From assembly GCF_024519315.1 (NCBI RefSeq), contig NZ_JANIIC010000012.1, positions 62,001 through 126,000 on the forward strand: a DNA stretch of 64,000 bases, written 5' to 3'. A program made the translations under genes and the position numbers. Positions 50,136 through 58,845 of the stretch are shown piece by piece. How positions within the stretch are numbered: the first letter of the stretch is position 1; the number at the start of each line of letters is the position of its first letter. The notes below the pieces were generated by a model, which made no database searches, was not told the origin of the DNA, and saw only the letters and a program-made list of their open reading frames with translations. The DNA comes from Streptomyces malaysiensis subsp. samsunensis. GTDB taxonomy: Bacteria; Actinomycetota; Actinomycetes; Streptomycetales; Streptomycetaceae.

Positions 50136-51621
50136 GGTCAGCCTCTGAGGTCATGGAGCCCTGGTTCGCCCGGGCGCCCGGGTTCCACGGTATCTTCTCG
50201 CCACGGTGGCGAGAATCGCGGCGGCGGGAATCGCGGCGGCGCGCGAAGTCGGCGGCCATGGCCAGGAAGAACGCCGTGGCGACGACGGTCATCGCGAGGC
50301 CCAGGCCGGTAAGGCCGCCCCGGCCGCCGGAGGTCTGCGGGGGCAGCGAGCCGACGAGTCCGACGGCCAGAATCGCGCCCAGATAGCGGCAGGACTGGAA
50401 CAGGCCGCCCGCGACGCCCGCGAATGGGGCCGGGGCCCGTTCGTACATCAGCCGCTGCAACCCGAGGTTGCACAGCCCGTAGGGCAGGCCGAGCAGCACA
50501 CCGTCGGCGACCAGCAGCCACACGGGAGTGCCGGCGCCGAACGCGGCGACACCGGCCAGTCCGGCCATCAGCATCAGTGCGCCGGCGAGGAGTACGTACG
50601 GCGGACGGAGCCTGCGCAGCAGGGCCGGCGCCAGGACGGTCGCCAGTGCGCCGGTCGCCGCGATGGGCAGGATCAGCAGCCCGGCCTGGCCGGACGTGAA
50701 GTGGCGGCCGTCCTGGAACCACTGGGGCAGCCCGTAGAAGGCGCCGTAGTAGGCGAGGTTGAACAGGACGAAAAGGAGATAGACCGCGCTCAGGCCGCCC
50801 GCTCCGGCAAGGGCGGACAGGTCGATGAACGGGGTGGAGGTGCGGGCCTCCCAGATGGTGAACAGCGCCGTCGCCGCCACGAAGAGCAGCAGCCCCGGCA
50901 GGAACGCGCCGCTGGACACGTTCAGCATCACCTCGAGCAGCCCGACCGCCGCCGCGGTGAACAGGGCGATGCCGAGCGGGTCGAGGCCACGGAGCAATCG
51001 GCGGCCGCGTAGGCGCTCGGGCCGGGGAGGCGGCTCGAACAGGAGGAGGGCGGCGACCAGCGCGCCGACAGTCAGCGGCAGGTTGATCCAGAAGATCGCA
51101 CCCCAGCCGCCGAGCGCGACCAGGGCCCCGCCGAGCACGGGTCCGACGGCGCCACTGACCGTGTTCGCCGCGGCGATGCCGGTCAGTGCGTGCCCCGTCG
51201 CCCGGCCCCGCCGGGCGAGCAGCACCATGGCGCAGGGGAAGGCGGCGGCTCCGCCGATGGCCTGCACGGCCCGGCAGGCCACCAGAGCGCCGACGGTTGG
51301 GGCGAACGGAGCGGCACCGGACGCCAGGGCGGCCAGCGCCATGCCGCTGATGAAGACCCGGCGCGGCCCGAAGACGTCGGCGATCCGCCCCATGATCGGC
51401 TGGGCGACACAGGCCGCCAGGTAGAACGCGGTGACCATCCAGGTCACGGAGGGCAGTGTGGTGGCGAAGTGCTGCCGCACCGGGACGAGCGCCACGGCCA
51501 CCATCGAGGAGTTCAGGGGAGCCAGCAGCGTCCCCGTCATCAAGGTGATCAGTACGGCCAGGTCCGGTGCCCGCCGGTCCGTCGTCGTCCGGTGGCGCCG
51601 TCGCCGGAAGGCTGCGGCCAT
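50128..51621 (-). CDS. MFS transporter of the 14-TM DHA2 type
   Basis: A 497-residue membrane protein with about 14 hydrophobic segments. The N-terminal motif is LITLMTGTLLAPLNSSMVAVALVPV (segment 1) and motif A is GRIADVFGPRRVFISG. The C-terminal tail is Arg-rich. DHA2 proteins are drug or aromatic-compound exporters. It overlaps iclR by 8 bases, so it is probably co-regulated with the catabolic genes. Export of a toxic aromatic or of a pathway intermediate is plausible. Confidence 0.88.
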   Translation of the reverse strand: MAAAFRRRRHRTTTDRRAPDLAVLITLMTGTLLAPLNSSMVAVALVPVRQHFATTLPSVTWMVTAFYLAACVAQPIMGRIADVFGPRRVFISGMALAALASGAAPFAPTVGALVACRAVQAIGGAAAFPCAMVLLARRGRATGHALTGIAAANTVSGAVGPVLGGALVALGGWGAIFWINLPLTVGALVAALLLFEPPPRPERLRGRRLLRGLDPLGIALFTAAAVGLLEVMLNVSSGAFLPGLLLFVAATALFTIWEARTSTPFIDLSALAGAGGLSAVYLLFVLFNLAYYGAFYGLPQWFQDGRHFTSGQAGLLILPIAATGALATVLAPALLRRLRPPYVLLAGALMLMAGLAGVAAFGAGTPVWLLVADGVLLGLPYGLCNLGLQRLMYERAPAPFAGVAGGLFQSCRYLGAILAVGLVGSLPPQTSGGRGGLTGLGLAMTVVATAFFLAMAADFARRRDSRRRDSRHRGEKIPWNPGARANQGSMTSEADRG

Positions 51622-51625
51622 CTCG

Positions 51626-52615
51626 CTACGCCGGCCGTTCGTCGGCCCGCAGGAGGATCTTCCCCCGTGCCTGCCCGGCGGCCAGGGCGGTGAGCGCGGC
51701 GGCGCCCTCCTCCAGGGGGGTCACCGCGTGGACGCGGGGGCGCAGTTCGCCGCGCCGGGACCAGGCGAAGATCTGCGCCAGGTTCCTCTCGTGCACGTCC
51801 CGTTCGCGCCGGATGAACTCGCCGAGGAAGACACCGACCACGGAGGCGCCCTTGACGAGGGGGATGTTCAGGCCGACGGACGGGATGTCGCCGGCGGCGA
51901 AGCCGATGACGAGGTATCGGCCGCGCCAGGCCACCGCCCGCACCGCGGCGGCGGCGACGTCACCGCCGACCGGATCGAAGACGACATCGGCACCGCGGCC
52001 CGCGGTGGCGGCCTTGATCCGCTCCTTGATGTCCCCCGCACCGTAGGACAGGGCCTGCGCCGCCCCCTGGGCGCGGGCCGCCTGGGCGCGTTCGTCCGAG
52101 GAGGCGCAGGCGATGACCCGGGCACCGAGCAGGCGGCCGACGTCCACCGCGGCGGCCCCCACGCCGCCGGCGGCACCGAGAACGACCAGGTTCTCCCCGG
52201 GCTGAAGCCCGGCGCGCTGAACCAGGGCGTGGTAAGCGGTCGCATAGGCGACGAGGACGGTGGCGGCGTCCTGGGCGGACACTCCGTCGGGCAGCCTGGT
52301 GACGCGGTCCGCGCGCACCACCACGAACTGCCGGGCGCAGCCGTACTCCTCGTTGCCCACGACCCGGTCGCCGACCGTCACCGCGGTGACGCCGTCGCCG
52401 ACGGCCGTGACCACACCGGCGTATTCGCTGCCGGGCGAAAAGGGCAGGTCCGGACGGACCACGTGCCGGCCGGCGACGACCAGCGTGTCGTGGAAGTTGA
52501 GGCCGACGTAGGCGACCTCGACCACAATCTCCCCCGGGCCCGGGCGGGGCTCCGGCAGGTCGACGACCTCCAGCACATCAGGGGTGCCGAGCCGGGTACA
52601 GAGCAGCGCCTTCAT
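51626..52615 (-). CDS. Zinc-independent quinone oxidoreductase (MDR family)
   Basis: A 329-residue medium-chain reductase. It has no zinc Cys set. The NADPH motif is LGAAGGVGAAAVDVGRLLGARVIACASS (near residue 145), and the final block is GEFIRRERDVHERNLAQIFAW. The N-terminal sequence (LCTRLGTPDVLEVVDLPEPRPGPGEIVVEV) is typical of QOR/enoyl reductases. It overlaps caiB by 4 bases. It may reduce an enoyl-CoA or an enone made after ring cleavage. Confidence 0.88.
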   Translation of the reverse strand: MKALLCTRLGTPDVLEVVDLPEPRPGPGEIVVEVAYVGLNFHDTLVVAGRHVVRPDLPFSPGSEYAGVVTAVGDGVTAVTVGDRVVGNEEYGCARQFVVVRADRVTRLPDGVSAQDAATVLVAYATAYHALVQRAGLQPGENLVVLGAAGGVGAAAVDVGRLLGARVIACASSDERAQAARAQGAAQALSYGAGDIKERIKAATAGRGADVVFDPVGGDVAAAAVRAVAWRGRYLVIGFAAGDIPSVGLNIPLVKGASVVGVFLGEFIRRERDVHERNLAQIFAWSRRGELRPRVHAVTPLEEGAAALTALAAGQARGKILLRADERPA

Positions 52616-53817
52616 CCCCGGGCCGTCCCGTCGTCGCCCGCAACCACCGCGCCGGAGCTGATCAGCTCGTCGATCTCCGGGTCGCCGAAGCCGGCCGCTC
52701 GCAGGAGCGGGCGGGTGTGTTCGCCGAGTCGCGGAGGCGGGGTGCGCAGCGGTGGCAGCCGGCCGTCGTAGCGGACCGGGTGGTTGAGGACGGTGGCGTG
52801 GCTGTCGCCGACCGGCATGTCCATCAGCAGTCCCTCTTCGGCCACTTGGGCGTCGTCGCGTACGTCGTCGTAGTCGGCGACCCGCTCGATCCAGAAACCC
52901 AGCGGCTCCAGTCTGCCGACCAGTTCCTGGTAGGTCCAGGCGGACAGCGTCTGTTCGAGGAGCCGGGTGTACTGCGCACGGCGGTCGCGGCGGGCCTGCT
53001 GGTCGAAGGCGGCGAGTTCCTCGGAGCCGAGGGCCGCGGCAAAGTCGTCCATGGTGCCGCTGAGGGCGATGGCGGCGTGTGCGTCGCGCAGCCGGTAGAC
53101 GCCGTAGGGAGGATCGATGAACCAGGCCGCCAGGGCCCCGGGCCGCCGGATGTCCGTACGGCTCCTGCGCCCGGAGTAGTACAGCGCCAGGGATTCCGCC
53201 TGGAGGTCCAGCCCGGCACCCAGCAGACTGGACTGGACGCGGGTGCCCTGTCCGGTGGCGAGTCTGCGGACGTACGCGGCCAGCACGCCCATCGCCAGCA
53301 GGGCGGCGCCGTGGTGGTCCACGACGGGGGTGCCGGCGGCCGTGACGTGCCCGTCTCCGTCACCGGTGACGGAGACGAGGCCGGAGCGGGCCTGTACGAG
53401 CAGGTCGACGCCCGGCTTGCCCGCCATGGGGCCGGACGAGCCCCAGCCCGTGGCGGAGGCGTAGATGATGTCCGGCCGGACCGCACGGACCGCGTCGTAG
53501 CCCAGTCCCAGCTTCTCCAGCGCGCCACCGCGGTAGTTCTCCATGACGACGTCGCACCGCTCGATGAGGGGCCGCAGCACACGCGCCGCGTCAGGGTGCT
53601 TGAGGTCGACGGCGATCGACTTCTTGTTCCGGTTGACGGCGAGGAACGTCACGCTCTGGCCGGCGAGCCGGATGCCGGCACTGCCGATCCTGCGCTCCCA
53701 TGAACCGGCCGGCGGCTCGACCTTGGTCACGTCCGCGCCCAGATCCGCGAGGTACTGGGAGGCGGCCGGGCCCTGCACGAAGTGCGAGAAGCTGAGGACT
53801 TTCATACCCTCGATCAC
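52612..53817 (-). CDS. CaiB/BaiF family CoA-transferase
   Basis: A 401-residue class III CoA-transferase. It has the start HFVQGPAASQYLADLGADVTKVEPP, NRNKKSIAVDLKHP, VVMENYRGGALEKLGL and the catalytic Asp expected in PGVDLLVQARSGL (near residue 140). It moves CoA between carboxylic acids without ATP. It heads the leftward operon and faces the epoxide-hydrolase-like gene; the best proposed operator lies between them. It offers an alternative route to the CoA ester that the altered AMP-binding protein may not make. Confidence 0.9.
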   Translation of the reverse strand: MIEGMKVLSFSHFVQGPAASQYLADLGADVTKVEPPAGSWERRIGSAGIRLAGQSVTFLAVNRNKKSIAVDLKHPDAARVLRPLIERCDVVMENYRGGALEKLGLGYDAVRAVRPDIIYASATGWGSSGPMAGKPGVDLLVQARSGLVSVTGDGDGHVTAAGTPVVDHHGAALLAMGVLAAYVRRLATGQGTRVQSSLLGAGLDLQAESLALYYSGRRSRTDIRRPGALAAWFIDPPYGVYRLRDAHAAIALSGTMDDFAAALGSEELAAFDQQARRDRRAQYTRLLEQTLSAWTYQELVGRLEPLGFWIERVADYDDVRDDAQVAEEGLLMDMPVGDSHATVLNHPVRYDGRLPPLRTPPPRLGEHTRPLLRAAGFGDPEIDELISSGAVVAGDDGTARG

Positions 53818-53896
53818 GCTGGTCCCTCGTTTCGCAAAGATGAAGAACTCCGTTTCGACCAGTCAGCCCGACGTTCCGACGTTGTTCAATCGGTGA

Positions 53897-53913
53897 TTTC
53901 CACTCATTGGAAA
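53897..53913 (+). promoter_or_regulatory. Proposed IclR operator, best copy
   Basis: TTTCCACTCATTGGAAA: perfect 6-bp arms TTTCCA/TGGAAA around CTCAT. It lies between the caiB operon, which carries iclR itself, and the alpha/beta hydrolase gene, so it would also allow autoregulation. Confidence 0.7.
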
Positions 53914-53955
53914 ACGCGGCGCCACAGCATGGCGTGGGCACCGCATACTCGGTGC

Positions 53956-54855
53956 GTGACTCATCGTGATCTGCTTCCGGCGGCCATGCGGCGGATTCGT
54001 GTTCCCGGCGCCGTTTTGAATTGCGCGACTCTGGGGGCCGGCGAGCCGCTGCTCCTGCTGCACGGCTGGCCGCAGACCAGCCACGCATGGCGGTTCGTCG
54101 CTCCCCGGCTGAGCGAGGATTTCCTTGTCGTCGTGCCCGACCTGCCCGGTTTCGGGGCCAGTTCGCGCATGCGGGACGGCTACGACAAGAAGACCGTCGC
54201 CCGTTTGCTGCACCTGCTCATGACCGAACTCGGGCACGACGTCTACCACGTGGCGGGCCACGACGTCGGCGGACAGGTCGCCTATCCGCTCGCCGCCCAG
54301 TTCCCGGAGTCCGTCGCGAGCGTGACGTTCATCGAGGCCGGCATTCCCGGCTTGGGCAACAGCGAGGACGCCGCCAATCCGCTGCGCGGCGGCTCCTGGC
54401 ACTTCGGCTTCAACATGGTCCACGACCTTCCCGAACTGCTGCTGGCGGGAAGGGAACGCGACTTCCTCGAGTTCATGTTCCTGCGGGATTCCATCGGCCT
54501 GTACGTCACCGACGCGATCGACGCAGCCGCGCTGGACGTCTATGCGCGGAGTCTGGCCGCCCCCGGCGCGGTGCGCGCGTCCATGGGCTACTACCGCGCC
54601 CTGCCGACGGACATCGCGGACAACCGCGCCCTGAGCGGCGCCGCGCGGCTCACTCAGCGGGTCGCGGTGGTGGGGGCTGCTCACGGTATCGGTCTGAGCT
54701 GGCTGGACTCCGTCCAGCAGGCGGCGGCCGAGGTGAGCAGCCACCTGGTGGACGACTGCGGCCACTACCTGCCGGAGGAACAGCCCGGAGCGCTGTCGGA
54801 GATCCTCACCGCGGTCGTGCACGGCGCCGCGCCGGAGTTGCCGTCGATGACGTGA
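53956..54855 (+). CDS. Alpha/beta hydrolase with an Asp nucleophile (epoxide hydrolase/dehalogenase type)
   Basis: A 299-residue alpha/beta hydrolase. It has LLLLHGWPQTSHAWR (oxyanion hole), VVPDLPGFGAS, the nucleophile elbow GHDVGGQVAY with Asp in place of Ser (near residue 102), a cap domain, and DDCGHYLPEEQP with the catalytic His. Asp at the elbow fits epoxide hydrolases and haloalkane dehalogenases. The GTG at 53956 is my choice; ATGs at 53929 and 53986 are possible. Its stop directly abuts the convergent anti-sigma-like gene. Confidence 0.85.
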   Translation: MTHRDLLPAAMRRIRVPGAVLNCATLGAGEPLLLLHGWPQTSHAWRFVAPRLSEDFLVVVPDLPGFGASSRMRDGYDKKTVARLLHLLMTELGHDVYHVAGHDVGGQVAYPLAAQFPESVASVTFIEAGIPGLGNSEDAANPLRGGSWHFGFNMVHDLPELLLAGRERDFLEFMFLRDSIGLYVTDAIDAAALDVYARSLAAPGAVRASMGYYRALPTDIADNRALSGAARLTQRVAVVGAAHGIGLSWLDSVQQAAAEVSSHLVDDCGHYLPEEQPGALSEILTAVVHGAAPELPSMT

Positions 54856-55314
54856 TCAGCGTGGGGCGGTGGGGACGGGTGTCTCTTCCCGTACGGAGCA
54901 GGGCAGTTCGGCCCAGACGGTCTTGCCCCTGGTGGCGGTGTGCTCGGTGAAGACCACGCCGTTCAGTTCGCCGACGATCATGTGGACGATCCGCAGACCA
55001 CGGCCGCTGGTCGCGTCCGCGGCCGCGTCGGCGGGGGCCGGCCGGCCCGGATGGTCGTCGTGCACCCCCACACGGATCCGGTCGCCGTCGACCAGTTCCA
55101 CGACGACGGTGATCTCGGCGGTGACGGCGCAGGCGTGGCGGACGGCGTTGGCCAGGAGTTCCGAGGAGCTGAGGCGGATCGCGTAGACGGCCTCGCCGTC
55201 CTCGGGCAGCCCCCAGGCGCGGAGAGTGTCCACGACAGCGCGGCGGGCCAGGGGCACATGCTCGTCCCGTGCGGGGATGGTGATGGTCCGGGTACGCCGG
55301 TGTCGGAAAGTCAT
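54856..55314 (-). CDS. HATPase_c/RsbW-type serine kinase-like regulator
   Basis: A 152-residue single-domain GHKL ATPase. The N box is AIRLSSSELLANAVRHAC (near residue 48) and the G1/G2 boxes lie in GVHDDHPGRP and SGRGLRIVHMIVGELNG. Anti-sigma-factor kinases of this size are common in streptomycetes. GGAGGAG precedes the ATG at 55314. One of the proposed IclR operators lies 90 bases upstream, which would tie a sigma-factor-control protein to the catabolic regulon. Confidence 0.88.
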   Translation of the reverse strand: MTFRHRRTRTITIPARDEHVPLARRAVVDTLRAWGLPEDGEAVYAIRLSSSELLANAVRHACAVTAEITVVVELVDGDRIRVGVHDDHPGRPAPADAAADATSGRGLRIVHMIVGELNGVVFTEHTATRGKTVWAELPCSVREETPVPTAPR

Positions 55315-55401
55315 GGCATCCAGCTCCTCCGCGCAATTCCACATCGCGCTTTTCGGATAAGTCGGACGCCAATCGACAGGAGGGGCATTATCTCCACCGC
55401 C

Positions 55402-55418
55402 TTTCCATTCAGTGGAAC
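55402..55418 (+). promoter_or_regulatory. Proposed IclR operator upstream of the HATPase gene
   Basis: TTTCCATTCAGTGGAAC matches the best copy at 14 of 17 bases and keeps the symmetric TTTCCA/TGGAA arms. It lies between the HATPase start and the end of the frameshifted hydrolase. Confidence 0.55.
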
Positions 55419-55451
55419 GGCGGTGGAGAAAACGCCGCACGGAAACCGCGG

Positions 55452-56300
55452 TCATGTCGGAACCCGCACCAGTACGCGGGCCAGTTCCTCGGGAAGCGAC
55501 GCGAACGGCGCATGGCCGCTGTCGAGGGGCACCTGCCGGAAGCGGTTGCCGGGTGTGAGCCCGTCGGCATCGCGGATCAGCCGGTCCTGCAACGGCGGCG
55601 GCAGGGCCCTGTCCCGCAGACACCGCACATAGGTCCGGGGCACGGTGCCCCAACGGTCCGCGGTCGCGGCCACCTCGCCGGTGAGGAAGCCCAGCGGCTG
55701 GTCCGGGGTGAGCGCGTGCGCGTAGGCCAGGTACTCGGCCGTGGGCATCCGGTGGAGTACGTCGAGCGAAGCTCCTCCAGATAGGCGGGATCGGTGGACC
55801 GGGGATTGATTCTCACGGCGCCGGTCTCGGCGGGATCGCCCAGATACAGACCGGCGCCCGAGGCGCTCGCCGCCTCGGGCAGCGCCAGGTAGGCGCCGGC
55901 GCTGCCCAGCCGCGTCGGCACGAAGGCGGACACATAGACCACGTGGTCGACCAGGTGCGGAACCGCCTGCACGGCCCGGGTGGCGACAGCGCCACCCATG
56001 CTGTGGGCGACCAGCACGACGCACCGCCGCCCGTCCCGCCGACGGTGCAGGGTCTCCAGTGCCGCGACGACGGACTGGGCGGCGGTGTCCAGGGTCACGT
56101 GGCTGACCGGTGAGACGTCGTGTGCCAGATTGCGCTGCTCCGCGTCGAAGTAGGACGCGGGGAAGCGGGCGGACATGCCGTGTCCCGGCAGGTCCACGGC
56201 GCATACGTCGTGCCCTCGCCGGGTCAGGGCTGCGCCGAGCATGGCCCAGTGTCCCGCGCCGTGCCAGGCTCCGTGCACGAGCAGAAACCGAATCGCCACT
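55452..56300 (-). pseudogene. Alpha/beta hydrolase with a frameshift
   Basis: From the GTG at 56300 (GGGAGGAA upstream) the frame reads VAIRFLLVHGAWHGAGHW, VDLPGHGMSA and the Ser elbow VAHSMGGAVATR. The frame stays homologous to LEELRS, at about 55765. After that the homologous sequence (LDVLHRMPTAEYLAY, TPDQPLGFLTGEV, then GHAPFASLPEELARVL with the catalytic His) is in another frame and ends at 55452. A one- or two-base indel thus separates nucleophile and His. Either a real null mutation or a sequencing error; the flanking codons look under selection, so recent. Confidence 0.75.
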
Positions 56301-56423
56301 GTGCTGTGTTTCCTCCCGCCGCGCGGACCGGCGTCTTCGGCGGCGGCCGGGCTGATCCGGCCGGAGGGGCTCGCGGCCGGGGTTCCCAGCGTACCGATCA
56401 CGAGGTTCCAGCGATTCCGGGAG

Positions 56424-56687
56424 CTACCGGGCTCCATCGCCGCTCTCCCCCACCGGATTCGGTCGGCCCGCGGGATCCGGCCGGTGCCGCTGTGCCGCGG
56501 CACGCTTCTCCGCCATGGTGATCCCGCCCGACCCCCAGTGTTCGGCGGGTATCTCGCGGATGAGCACTTTGATGGATTCCGGCGGTGCGTCGAGCACCCG
56601 CACGGTTGTTTCGTGAAGAGCGTGGATCAGACGCTGAAGGTCTTCCCTCCGGCGTCCGCTCAGCAACGACACGTCGATGATCGGCAT
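56424..56687 (-). CDS. 4-oxalocrotonate tautomerase-family protein
   Basis: An 87-residue tautomerase. After removal of Met the N-terminus is Pro (MPIIDVSLLSGRRRED), the catalytic base of the family, with Arg residues at 12-14 and IKVLIREIPAEHWGSGG near residue 40. 4-OT interconverts 2-hydroxymuconate and 2-oxo-3-hexenedioate, directly before the decarboxylase step found at 40820-41599. The C-terminal 20 residues are an unconserved tail. It is on the same strand as the MFS carrier upstream and the hydrolase downstream. Confidence 0.85.
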   Translation of the reverse strand: MPIIDVSLLSGRRREDLQRLIHALHETTVRVLDAPPESIKVLIREIPAEHWGSGGITMAEKRAAAQRHRPDPAGRPNPVGESGDGAR

Positions 56688-56792
56688 GGCTGTACTCCTG
56701 GGAATCGCTGCGGGTCGAGGTACGGCGAATCGCCGCACGGCGGTGCGGGCCGCGGCGTGATGTCCGCGGCCCACACCGGAAGAATGGCTGAT

Positions 56793-58448
56793 TCAGGCCG
56801 CCGTGGTGCCGGGGCCGCCCGTGGGCGCCGTGGGCTCTTCGCCGTCGGCCTTCGCCAGGTCGACGCCTCGTGTTTCCGGCAGAGCGAAGACCAGGATGAC
56901 CGAGCCGATGGCCATGGCGACGACCGGATACCACAGCGCGTCGGTGATATCGCCCGTCTCGGCACCGATCGCCACCATGGTGGCCGGGAGGAATCCGCCG
57001 AATACCCCCACGCCCGTCTGATAGGGCAGGGACATGGCGGTGGAGCGAATGCGGGTGGGGAACACCTCCGCCATCGCGGTCGCCGCCGGCGCCTGAGCCA
57101 TCTGTGCGTATGCCACGAGGAGGAGCAGCAGTGCGGCGACCTTGAGCACGGGCCAGGACAGGAAGTCCGTCACGCCGTCCACGGTGATCGCGGCCCCCCG
57201 CACCGGGTAGCCGGCGTCATGGACGGCTGCGGTGATGTCCGCCTCCATCCGGGGGCCCGCGGTGATGTGTTTACCGTCGATCACGACCTCGGTCGGGCCG
57301 CCGATGTCCTGCCGGTCGAACTTCACGGAACTGGCGTGCAAGACCTCGCGTGCCCGGTCGCACGCCGAGGTGAATTTCACATTCCCGGCCGGGTTGAACT
57401 GGAAGGAACACTCATCCGGGTTCGCCCGAAGCATGACCTTGACGTCGGACTGGGCCGTGGCAAGCGCCGGATTGGCCGCGCTGGTCAGTGCGTTGAAAAC
57501 CGGGAAAACGGTGACGGTGGCGAGCACCAGACCCGTGATCAGCACCTTCCGCCGGCCGATTCGGTCCGACAGCCAGCTGAAGAACACACAGAGGAAGAAG
57601 CCGATCAGGAAGACCAGCATGAAGATCCAGCTGACCGTACGCCCGTCCACCTGGTAGCTGGTCCTCATGGTGGTGAGCATGTACACCGTCGACAGATAGC
57701 CGATGAATGACTGCGCGGCAGCCATCACGAAGACGATGAGGATCATCCGGCGGTGCCGCTTCTCTCGCAGCGCCTCGCGGAGCGGAGCCTTGGAATGGGT
57801 CCCCTGCTCCTTCATCTTGAGGAAGAGCGGGCTTTCGCGGAGCTTCAGCCGAATCCAGACCGAGAGGCCGAGCGGAAGGACGGAGATCACAAACGGAATC
57901 CGCCAGCCCCAGGCACTGAAGGCGTCGGCACCCACCACGCTCTGCACGATGAGCTGCACCCCGAGTGACAGGCTGAACGACAGCGCGGTCGTGCCGGTGA
58001 GCCACCCCACATAGTAGGAACGCTGATCCTTGGGCGCGTACTCGGAAACGTATGTCACCGCCGCCCCGAATTCCCCGCTGACGGCCAGCCCCTGTGCGAT
58101 CCGGCATACCAGCAGGAGGACCGGGGCCATGGCGCCGATCTGCTGGGACGTCGGCAGCAGCCCGATCGCGACGGTGGACGACCCCATGATGACCAGGGTC
58201 AGCAGAAAGACCGCTTTACGGCCGAGCAGATCGCCGAGCCGGGCGAATATCAGCGCACCGATCGGGCGGACGATGAATCCCACGGAGAACGTGAGGAGCG
58301 CGAACACGGTCTGGGCCGCCTCGCTGTATCCGCCGAAAAATTTCCCGCCGATGACAGGCACCAGCGAGGCGTACAGGAAGAAGTCGTACCACTCGAACGC
58401 GGTTCCTACCGCGGACGCTGCGACAACCTTGAATTCTTCCTTTTTCAT
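56793..58448 (-). CDS. Metabolite:H+ symporter-type MFS carrier with a large extracytoplasmic insert
   Basis: A 551-residue MHS-family transporter. It has the start FKVVAASAVGTAFEWYDFFLYASL, RPIGALIFARLGDLLGRKAVF (motif A) and a late PETRGVDLAKADGEE tail. Between two membrane segments, about residues 335-450, sits a hydrophilic domain of roughly 110 residues with two Cys and a VVIDGKHITAGPR stretch. Other MHS proteins (ShiA, ProP) lack it, though a subgroup of actinobacterial carriers has such a loop. Likely imports an aromatic or carboxylic acid. The ATG at 58448 has a good GGAGG upstream. Confidence 0.88.
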   Translation of the reverse strand: MKKEEFKVVAASAVGTAFEWYDFFLYASLVPVIGGKFFGGYSEAAQTVFALLTFSVGFIVRPIGALIFARLGDLLGRKAVFLLTLVIMGSSTVAIGLLPTSQQIGAMAPVLLLVCRIAQGLAVSGEFGAAVTYVSEYAPKDQRSYYVGWLTGTTALSFSLSLGVQLIVQSVVGADAFSAWGWRIPFVISVLPLGLSVWIRLKLRESPLFLKMKEQGTHSKAPLREALREKRHRRMILIVFVMAAAQSFIGYLSTVYMLTTMRTSYQVDGRTVSWIFMLVFLIGFFLCVFFSWLSDRIGRRKVLITGLVLATVTVFPVFNALTSAANPALATAQSDVKVMLRANPDECSFQFNPAGNVKFTSACDRAREVLHASSVKFDRQDIGGPTEVVIDGKHITAGPRMEADITAAVHDAGYPVRGAAITVDGVTDFLSWPVLKVAALLLLLVAYAQMAQAPAATAMAEVFPTRIRSTAMSLPYQTGVGVFGGFLPATMVAIGAETGDITDALWYPVVAMAIGSVILVFALPETRGVDLAKADGEEPTAPTGGPGTTAA

Positions 58449-58553
58449 CGTGCCTCCTGGAGCGGTTCTTCGCGGGGCCATCACGTCGTGTTGAACTCGT
58501 CGAAGCGGGGTTGCCACAGGTTAGAGCGGCCAGTGACATAAGCCACGCGTCGA

Positions 58554-58570
58554 ATTCCGCTCAATGGGAA
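58554..58570 (+). promoter_or_regulatory. Proposed IclR operator, MFS carrier promoter
   Basis: ATTCCGCTCAATGGGAA matches the best copy at 13 of 17 bases, with the CTCA core intact. It lies 106 bases upstream of the leftward MHS carrier. Confidence 0.5.
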
Positions 58571-58750
58571 GCCCTTGCCGCCGCCGAGAGGCACCGAGGA
58601 CCGTCGCCGGTCCCGCCGCACCCGCCCGGACCCCGGCCGACAGCCGCGCCTGCCCCGCGGCCACGCCCGTGCCGGTGGCCGTTCCCGTGCCCGTCTATGT
58701 ACAGCGGCCGAAATCCGGATTGTTGCGCCCGTATGAAGTCTCGTTCGCCT

Positions 58751-58767
58751 CTCCCACTCACCGGAAA
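58751..58767 (+). promoter_or_regulatory. Proposed IclR operator, ABC transporter promoter
   Basis: CTCCCACTCACCGGAAA matches the best copy at 13 of 17 bases and keeps CACTCA and GGAAA. It lies 79 bases upstream of the solute-binding protein start. Together with the site at 58554 it puts two copies in one divergent gap. Confidence 0.5.
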
Positions 58768-58845
58768 TCGGCCCTGGGCCGTGCCTCGTCCGCTGCCGAC
58801 AGTGAGCGGGTCACCCGTGCCGACCCTGATCCCGGAGCCCGCAAG

